Shown piece after piece: positions 6,738 to 11,836 of a DNA stretch of 11,836 nucleotides. Position 1 is the stretch's first letter. Each line of letters begins with the position of its first letter. The position numbers and the translations under genes were made by a program. This stretch comes from Nitrosopumilales archaeon. GTDB taxonomy: Archaea > Thermoproteota > Nitrososphaeria > Nitrososphaerales > Nitrososphaeraceae. Under the pieces are notes generated by a model. That model was not told the DNA's origin, did not search any database, and saw nothing but the letters and a program-made list of their open reading frames with translations. Location: assembly GCA_009665115.1 (NCBI GenBank), contig WJXE01000035.1, forward strand, positions 1-11,836, in the 5' to 3' direction.

Positions 6738-7541
6738 TTATGTTTGATTCAACTCCTGCTTACGTCCAGGCAGAGTCTTACGTCCAATAAGCCCTAATTC
6801 ATTAGTATCATCTAAACTGCGAAAATTCACAAAGTCGTCAATTTTTTTTTGCAATTCTGTGCCAATCTCTTCTATGGATCTATTTCCGTTTATGAACACA
6901 AGACCGTATCTTTTTTGCATTTTGCGAAATTCCCTTGCAACCAAGCGCTGATAAATCAGGAATGATTCAAACATATTATCAGAAAGCCCAAGGTCTGCTC
7001 CTGACTCGTAATAATCTAGCGATGCTTTTTTTTGGAAAACCCTATGAACTAGCTCCTTGGGATCTACATCTAGATAAAATACAAGATCTGGTTTAATGGA
7101 GAAACCAAATAGATTGTGAGACCACCTAATGCTAATTCCTCTAACTGCATCCCTCGCCATGAGTGTATAGATATACCTATCAGCGAGAACTATGTAACCT
7201 GAACGCAGGGCAGGAATTATCTTATTCTCCAGTTGATCAGCAAAATCAGCAGCATAAAAAAGGCTAATAGTTCTTTTTCCTAAAACAAAATTTCTTTTGG
7301 CTTCAAGTATCCCTTGACTTATTAGTTCCGATCTCCTCAGACCCGTATTTAGAACAGCATGACCGTCTGCTTCAAGTTTAGAAGTTATCCTAATAATTTG
7401 AGTACTTCTCCCTGATGCGTCTGGTCCTTCTATAACAATGAGTCGGCCTTTAATCCTCGTTTCGTCCAAATACGGGAGACCCTTACCATAATACTCTATC
7501 TGCCTGTCACTGGTCGGTCTTGATTGCCGTAAATTACGCAT
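6738..7541 (-). CDS. Thymidylate-kinase-like P-loop protein with altered Walker A (second of tandem pair)
   Basis: 267 residues, longer than typical dTMP kinases (about 200-210). The P-loop reads EGPDASGRSTQ (38-48): the Walker A Lys, which contacts the nucleotide beta/gamma phosphates, is Arg45. Other thymidylate-kinase-family features remain: ADRYIYTLMARDAVRG (120-135) with the DRY motif, IKPDLVFYLDV (149-159) and a LID-region YYESGADLGLSD (177-188). Residues 1-30 and the last 25 or so are extensions not seen in classical Tmk. It is clearly a paralogue of the gene upstream (shared GYIVLADRYxYT, ARDxVRG, KPDLVFY). ATG 7541 lies inside the preceding gene, overlapping its stop by 8 bases, which implies translational coupling. 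Whether it is an active kinase, binds another phosphate donor or is regulatory is unknown. Confidence 0.85.
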   Translation of the reverse strand: MRNLRQSRPTSDRQIEYYGKGLPYLDETRIKGRLIVIEGPDASGRSTQIIRITSKLEADGHAVLNTGLRRSELISQGILEAKRNFVLGKRTISLFYAADFADQLENKIIPALRSGYIVLADRYIYTLMARDAVRGISIRWSHNLFGFSIKPDLVFYLDVDPKELVHRVFQKKASLDYYESGADLGLSDNMFESFLIYQRLVAREFRKMQKRYGLVFINGNRSIEEIGTELQKKIDDFVNFRSLDDTNELGLIGRKTLPGRKQELNQT

Positions 7542-8274
7542 CTTTCAACACCTGTTTTTTCATTATACGTATTGGTCCTTTGCCTTGTGGAATTATTTCC
7601 GCAATTTTTTTTCTTACTAGTTGTTGTTGTTCTTCAATACCGGAGGTACCGTCTATAGGCAAAAACCTTTCTGACTGGATCATAGATTCATACTGATCGA
7701 TAATTCGGCTTTGGAAGATTCTGTAACTTTCATAAAGATCATTACTTAGGTTCAAATCCATACCAGCCTCATAGTACTTTAACTTAGGCCTGCCTGCTAG
7801 TATTCGTTCACTTGCAACGTCAATAGGCACTCTGAAGTAAAAGACGAGGTCCGGCTTTATTGCAAAGTCATAAACTTCACGAACCCATCTGGGGTCGCAG
7901 CCTCTAACTATATCTCTAGCATAGGCAGTGTATACATATCTATCCGCCAATACTATATACCCTGCCTGAACCAAAGGGAAGATATTCCTCTCATATCTAT
8001 CCGCAAAGTCGGTTGCATGTAGCAAACAAAACGTCGTCGGCGTGAGTGTGCCTTTCTTCTTGCCTTTAGATGTAATTTGTTTGACCAAGTCAGATGAGTT
8101 CCACTCAGTCAAAAAAACTTGCACGCCCCTGAATCTTAGCCACTTTTCAAGTAAACGAATCTGTGTAGATTTTCCTGATCCGTCGATCCCTTCGACCACG
8201 ACCAGTTTTCCTTTTGTCTCCAATTTCTTGCTTTGCAGCACTCTTTTCATCTTTTCTTCGACTCTCTTACTCAC
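7534..8274 (-). CDS. tmk: Thymidylate kinase family protein (first of tandem pair)
   Basis: 246 residues. dTMP kinase phosphorylates dTMP to dTDP with ATP. An intact P-loop EGIDGSGKSTQ (28-38) is followed by ADRYVYTAYARDIVRG (110-125), carrying the DR motif that contacts the nucleotide monophosphate. KPDLVFYFRVP (140-150) and a LID-like GRPKLKYYEAGMDLNLS (161-177) come next. It has about 20 extra residues at the N-terminus and 15 at the C-terminus relative to typical Tmk. ATG at 8274 overlaps the ppx stop codon (ATGA), so it is translationally coupled to ppx. Because it sits in a ppx operon with a diverged sister, the substrate could differ from dTMP. Family assignment is firm; the specific reaction is inferred. 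Confidence 0.88.
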   Translation of the reverse strand: MSKRVEEKMKRVLQSKKLETKGKLVVVEGIDGSGKSTQIRLLEKWLRFRGVQVFLTEWNSSDLVKQITSKGKKKGTLTPTTFCLLHATDFADRYERNIFPLVQAGYIVLADRYVYTAYARDIVRGCDPRWVREVYDFAIKPDLVFYFRVPIDVASERILAGRPKLKYYEAGMDLNLSNDLYESYRIFQSRIIDQYESMIQSERFLPIDGTSGIEEQQQLVRKKIAEIIPQGKGPIRIMKKQVLKDA

Positions 8275-9851
8275 TCATCAACAATTTGCTGCTTAGCTAA
8301 AACTCTACTAGGGGTATGAGAGACAGAATAAGTGACGGGAATATCGAACGCTTCCTTAAAGTTTTTCAAGGCACTTTCTATCAGAGTTAGAGGAAAAGCG
8401 TTATTCTTTGCTCGTATGAAAGTCAATACAATTTCCTTTTGGCTACATTTAGCAAATCTGACTTTCGATTTAATCCTTTCGATAATTTCCGAGAGGGAAA
8501 GACAGGCTGCAATTTTTTCGATAGATCTTCTATTCTGCGGCTGCATGATCGAGTTGTATCTTGCAAAAAGCCAATTTGCGGTCTTAGCTTTCTTCGTACG
8601 AATTATTGATAGCGCCAAAATCAGCTGTTCTCGATGACTGAGGTGTGGGTTATCCTCGTCAATAATCATATAAAACAGATTGTGCAGGTTTGTGGTAGGA
8701 GGCATTCCTGAGACCTGCTTAATAGCATGAGCCAAGATCTCATATTCTCGCTCTTTCATTAATCCTAAAGAGTATAATGGTTTGACTAGCGCATACGTAT
8801 ATTCTGGAATTTTCTCTGGTTTGCAGCAATGTTTAACATGGCTCTGAATTTGATTTTGATTGATATTTTGCGAGTAATAGTCTTTAGAGCATTGCAAGAA
8901 AGCAGAGAGAACCCCTTCCCGAAGCCCCTGTGCACTCACCAATATATATTCAAATTCAAGCTTTTGCATTAGTACCTTCATTATACCTGAGCCGGCCGTA
9001 ATTGTTTCTGCTCGATTGCTACCCACAGCATCAATCTTGGCAATTTCATATGAAGTCATTTTACGAAATGTACTGTTGATTGAGCGAATATGGTCAAAGT
9101 CTATCCTATAATTGTGAATTTTATCAAGCGGGTACGTCTTTCTTTGTTGATCGTATCTTGCCATCGCTCGTAATGTTCCGCCTACCCCAACGAGTGTTGT
9201 GTCAGGGCTGATATCAAGCCCTTTTCTGTCAGGAAGAGCATTAATTATGTGTTCCTCCATTCTGGAATAATTCTTCTTACTTAACCTTCCTCCGGCATCG
9301 CTGTAGGTCTGTGACATTCTTAGTGCCCCCAACGGTAATGAAATTAATTTTTTGATCTTGAAATTTTCTGTGTATACTAATTCCAAACTTCCGCCGCCTA
9401 AATCGAAAAAGAGAGCGGTGGGGATGCATGTTGACTGAAGCGCTCCGAGATAAGAGTAGAGAGCTTCTTCTTTTCCGGATAATACTCTAAAACGAAACCC
9501 GGTGTTTTGAAGAACTTCATGAAGAAAATCATTCTTATTGTTTGCTTCCCTTACCGCACTCGTAGCGATAGATAATACAGACTTTATGCACTGAAAATTG
9601 ATTATATCACGGAATAATTTCAAGGTATGAATTGTACGTTGTATGGGCTCGCGGCCGAGCATGCCAGAGTGGTGGAGACCTTGGCCAAGTCTAACTTTCG
9701 CCCCTTCCTGTTCGTAAGCCTTGAACGAATTGTTGTTGCGATTAACATAATAATTCACTAATTTAGCGGAGTTAAAACCCAGGTCGATGATTGATACTTT
9801 CAAATCTGAAATACACTCGACAGAAGTAATATAATTGGTTTTTTGTTGCAA
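8271..9851 (-). CDS. ppx: Ppx/GppA family exopolyphosphatase / guanosine pentaphosphate phosphatase
   Basis: 526 residues, similar to bacterial Ppx (about 500). These ASKHA-fold enzymes release phosphate from polyphosphate ends or convert pppGpp to ppGpp. The motifs in order are IDLGFNSAKLV (22-32, phosphate-1, Phe where the usual form is GSNS), ATSAVREANN (96-105), LSGKEEALYSYLGA (124-137, catalytic Glu), FFDLGGGSLEL (148-158, phosphate-2), GVGGTLRAMA (222-231) and RAETITAGS (280-288). Residues 350-455 look like the helical HD-type domain III, without a clear HD dyad. A C-terminal tail of about 60 residues follows (VRFAKCSQKEIVLTFIRA). The start is TTG at 9851, 39 bases after a TATA element; TTG at codon 17 (9803) would give the compact MKVSIIDLG start. 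It heads a coupled operon with two thymidylate-kinase-like genes and lies near the pst/phoU locus. Confidence 0.93.
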   Translation of the reverse strand: MQQKTNYITSVECISDLKVSIIDLGFNSAKLVNYYVNRNNNSFKAYEQEGAKVRLGQGLHHSGMLGREPIQRTIHTLKLFRDIINFQCIKSVLSIATSAVREANNKNDFLHEVLQNTGFRFRVLSGKEEALYSYLGALQSTCIPTALFFDLGGGSLELVYTENFKIKKLISLPLGALRMSQTYSDAGGRLSKKNYSRMEEHIINALPDRKGLDISPDTTLVGVGGTLRAMARYDQQRKTYPLDKIHNYRIDFDHIRSINSTFRKMTSYEIAKIDAVGSNRAETITAGSGIMKVLMQKLEFEYILVSAQGLREGVLSAFLQCSKDYYSQNINQNQIQSHVKHCCKPEKIPEYTYALVKPLYSLGLMKEREYEILAHAIKQVSGMPPTTNLHNLFYMIIDEDNPHLSHREQLILALSIIRTKKAKTANWLFARYNSIMQPQNRRSIEKIAACLSLSEIIERIKSKVRFAKCSQKEIVLTFIRAKNNAFPLTLIESALKNFKEAFDIPVTYSVSHTPSRVLAKQQIVDE

Positions 9852-10232
9852 TTTAACAGTAAATTTAACATTTGTCTCATTTCTAATAATTGCATATATA
9901 TGATGTATACCATATTTGAAAATCGCTTACAATACCTTCTATTTTTATATTTATACCTGCCGTCTATCAGTGTTTAGATTTTTTGACCAAATTTTATTAG
10001 CAGACAGAGTCTTAGAATCGCTTTCTGTTACAGAATCAGTATTCTTTGGAATCATCTATTTTGGCAGAGCTAAACAAAGGATTATGATCATAAAACACAC
10101 GGGTTACAGTATGAAGTCCTACGTTACTCTTTCTCGGGAATACATGTTTTTCTATCGTCTTTTCTAGTATGATGTTGGCGGCTTGGACACTTCTTATTTT
10201 CCTTTTTTTGACTATTCTGTATCTGGGTCATC
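9852..10232. other. Intergenic region upstream of ppx
   Basis: Apart from the ppx promoter I see no supported gene. A minus ORF at 9951-10055 (34 residues, MIPKNTDSVTESDSKTLSAN...) and a plus ORF at 9916-10167 are both unconvincing: neither has a recognisable ribosome site or family resemblance. No repeats or RNA gene were recognised. Confidence 0.4.
9890..9903 (-). promoter_or_regulatory. TATA-type promoter core of the ppx operon
   Basis: The minus strand reads TCATATATATGCAA, containing the TATATATGCAA 11-mer also found before pstB. It ends 39 bases before TTG 9851, so transcription would start roughly 10-15 bases before that codon. This favours TTG 9851 over the alternative TTG at 9803. 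Confidence 0.5.
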
Positions 10233-10589
10233 TCACTCATCTAATGAAAAGAACTTTTCTGTAATTTTTCTTAAAGTGTTTACATTCTGTTCAGCCTCGA
10301 TAACTACATTATTGTATTCATATCTGACATTAAATGACTTTAGTACTGTACGAAACAGACTAGATTTCTTCCCGTCCTCCGTTATTTCAATTTTATCAAC
10401 TATAAGCAACTTCTCTTCAACGAGCCATCTCATCTTTCTATAAGCAGTAGTGTGGGAAACATTGGTTTCGCGTATAATTTGATTAACTGATTTAGACTGG
10501 TACATGACTGCATCCAAAATCTTCTGTAATTCGGTGTCGGCCAAAGCAGCAAGGATCGCACGTTTTAATCTCTCGCTTTTAATTATCAT
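10233..10589 (-). CDS. Small winged helix-turn-helix transcriptional regulator
   Basis: 118 residues. A helical start (LQKILDAVM, 21-29) leads to a helix-turn-helix at about 32-60 (SKSVNQIIRETNVSHTTAYR and KMRWLVEEKLL). A beta-wing follows (DKIEITEDGKKSSLFRTVL, 65-83), then a C-terminal helix (NNVVIEAEQNVNTLRKITEKF) that could dimerise. This is the ArsR/MarR-like winged-helix arrangement common in archaea; the recognition helix is probably VSHTTAYRKMRWL. No ligand-binding Cys or His cluster is visible. ATG 10589 follows a GTAAAGGG purine stretch that may act as ribosome site, and an in-frame TGA lies just upstream. The target genes are unknown. It is transcribed towards ppx but is separated by about 380 bases, so it is probably not cotranscribed. 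Confidence 0.85.
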   Translation of the reverse strand: MIIKSERLKRAILAALADTELQKILDAVMYQSKSVNQIIRETNVSHTTAYRKMRWLVEEKLLIVDKIEITEDGKKSSLFRTVLKSFNVRYEYNNVVIEAEQNVNTLRKITEKFFSLDE

Positions 10590-10649
10590 CCCTTTACTTC
10601 AGGTTCCTCTTTTGGTATCAGCGTACCATAATGACCACAAAAGCGAGGG

Positions 10650-10675
10650 AACATTTCCGAGGATATCTAAATGTT
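10650..10675. repeat. Inverted repeat upstream of the winged-helix gene
   Basis: AACATTT and AAATGTT form 7-base inverted arms separated by 12 bases, about 60-85 bases before the ATG. The spacing of the arms is near that expected for a dimeric winged-helix regulator, so an autoregulatory operator is possible. A TATA-like GTATATACT (10692-10700 as read on the plus strand) lies upstream in the transcription direction. Confidence 0.3.
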
Positions 10676-10867
10676 AACCAAGATATTCTCTGTATATACT
10701 ATACTATTTGTCAAGTCAATGTATATGCTCTTACTCCATCTAGTCAGGTGTTTATCAACTTCAAATTATAAACTGCCAACTAAATTTCCTCGACCCTTTC
10801 TGTATAGCTATTTACCTATACGTTTACAAAGCTCTCTTTATATTTATAAATTGCATCGGACACCAGT

Positions 10868-11636
10868 TCACGATTCATCGTTTGGTATGGTTGGATTCTC
10901 ATCTGTTGTTGGTGGAAGTGGAGATCCTGGAGGAAAAAGGATGCGATCTACTGATTTTACATCATCACGATAAAATGGAATAATATGATCATACGCATTG
11001 AATTAAATCCAAGATTATTAGCTGGAAGGGATATGGATTTTAGGAATATATAGTGCTTAACTGAATCATTTCTTCTTCCGGTTCCCCCGTTATATTATGA
11101 TCTCAACTGACATTCCGCTGATCGAAATCCAAAATCTGAAATATCGATCAAGTCAAAGTCGAATTCTTCCACCCGTTCCCGTTCTATTATTGAAGTAATA
11201 TCATCATGCCAGTTATCTTACGTCCTACCGGAGTGTCAGAAACATAGGTATCCGACGCAACTATAATCCTGTTCCTTGCAATGATGGCCTAAAGGAGTAA
11301 CTTATAATGCGGGATCCAGTCCATCAATTCGAGGTAATTAATTGGCCAAGTTTTGCTTTATTATCGCAGTACCAGTACCTATTCCCGAGATTGATATTGA
11401 GAATCAACAATGAAAGTTATTATTTGTAGAACTTGGCTCTGTCAGTCCTGGAAGACCTTGGATGGTTACGGATGTATCACCAATATAGCGCCATTTGCTA
11501 TCTTACCTCTACTTCTTGTGATACGTTGTCCTGGCTGGTGTTTATTGTTTGCAGCAAATGTTAGACTTGATGTTATTATTGTATAAGAAAGTAAATCACA
11601 ATCACTCTAATGTAAAAATTGTAACTGTTTTGGCAT
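10868..11636 (-). pseudogene. Degraded coding region of unknown family (multiple frameshifts and stops)
   Basis: No intact gene is present, but successive minus-strand frames look coding. ATG 11636 follows AAGGAG (11647-11652) at good spacing, but its frame meets TAG at 11607-11609, continues open to 11466 (SLTFAANNKHQPGQRI...), then passes to another frame at 11404-11496 (YIGDTSVTIQGLPGLTEP). Further frames are 11208-11288 (ARNRIIVASDTYVSDTPVG), 11095-11211 (ITSIIERERVEEFDFDLIDI) and 10868-11002 (IIPFYRDDVKSVDRILFPPG, ending PNDES). Together they would make roughly 250 residues. I do not recognise the family. In-frame stops separate several pieces. Some antisense frames also look passable (for example MISTDIPLIEIQNLKYR from 11098), so the strand assignment and the view that this is one gene are inferences. 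Confidence 0.4.
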
Positions 11637-11762
11637 TTACTCTTTCTCCTTAAGATAAAGTCACTTTCAGTTTCTCTGTATTATGCAAAATCGTTCTATC
11701 GGGTATCTACGATAGACATACATAATTAAATGAAACTAAAAATTGTTCAAGCGAAGCATGAC

Positions 11763-11836
11763 TTACTTCCTGTGTTTTTCAGGCGAAATTTGGAAACTAG
11801 CGATAAGTACATCATCTTGCGCCCTTGATCTAACTC
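11763..11836 (-). CDS. Possible C-terminal end of a gene entering from the right edge
   Basis: A minus-strand frame open from the edge ends at TAA 11763-11765 and reads RAQDDVLIASFQISPEKHRK, which has the composition of a real protein end. A second frame is also open from the edge (to about 11747), so the choice is uncertain. No family can be assigned from about 23 residues. Confidence 0.25.
   Translation of the reverse strand, partial: VRSRAQDDVLIASFQISPEKHRK

Noticed and set aside
7749..7759. GGTTCAAATCC, which looks like a tRNA T-loop
   Set aside because: It lies inside the well-supported tmk-like gene and no acceptor or anticodon arms pair around it.
8042..8637. Plus-strand ORFs of 84 and 101 residues (8042-8296, 8332-8637)
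   Set aside because: Antisense shadows of the first tmk-like gene and of ppx; Ser/Phe-rich composition typical of reversed coding DNA.
9916..10443. Plus-strand ORFs 9916-10167 and 10183-10443
   Set aside because: The first is Phe/Tyr-rich low-quality sequence in an intergenic region; the second is antisense to the winged-helix gene.
10671..10973. Plus-strand ORF of 100 residues
   Set aside because: No family resemblance or ribosome site; its 3' half is antisense to a better-looking minus-strand protein end (DRILFPPGSPLPP).
1..11836. CRISPR array, insertion sequence, tRNA or rRNA genes
   Set aside because: No regularly spaced repeats, transposase motifs with terminal repeats, or RNA gene signatures were seen anywhere in the window.

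Overview
The window most likely comes from an AT-rich ammonia-oxidising archaeon of the Nitrososphaerales (thaumarchaeal) type, perhaps Nitrosocosmicus-like. This is inferred from TATA-type promoters close to start codons, frequent TTG starts, a PhoU fused to an AbrB/SpoVT DNA-binding domain, a PLD-like/HisKA sensor kinase of a kind I associate with soil thaumarchaea, and an exopolyphosphatase followed by two thymidylate-kinase-like genes. I have no database match, so the taxonomy is tentative.

Layout. 3-200 (+) is the end of an acylphosphatase. 373-1599 (-) is a soluble histidine kinase whose upstream sensor half has been lost; a frameshifted remnant lies at 1613-1755. 1766-2341 is mostly intergenic. 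2342-2791 (+) is a HIT-family nucleotide hydrolase with its own TATA box. On the minus strand, 2948-6638 is a phosphate (Pst/PhoU) locus. Read in transcription order it holds a wrecked pstC fused by deletion to a wrecked pstA, an intact pstB, an intact phoU, and a separately promoted AbrB-PhoU regulator. 6738-9851 (-) is a tightly coupled operon ppx > tmk-like 1 > tmk-like 2 with overlapping stop/start codons. 10233-10589 (-) is a small winged-helix regulator. 10868-11836 holds only broken coding fragments, mostly reading on the minus strand, that I cannot assign to a family.

How it fits together. Most of the window concerns phosphate: Pst uptake and its PhoU regulators, polyphosphate or (p)ppGpp hydrolysis by Ppx/GppA, and nucleotide phosphorylation. 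pstB and ppx share an 11-base promoter core (TATATATGCAA on the minus strand) at almost the same distance (37 and 39 bases) from TTG start codons, which suggests similar transcription starts. The main surprise is that the membrane permease of the Pst system is dead here: several frameshifts plus an internal deletion that joins PstC to PstA, and no pstS beside it. The ATPase and both PhoU proteins remain open. Either another Pst permease exists elsewhere in the genome or PstB/PhoU now do something else. The window shows three independent zones of gene decay (kinase sensor domain, pst permease, right-hand end).
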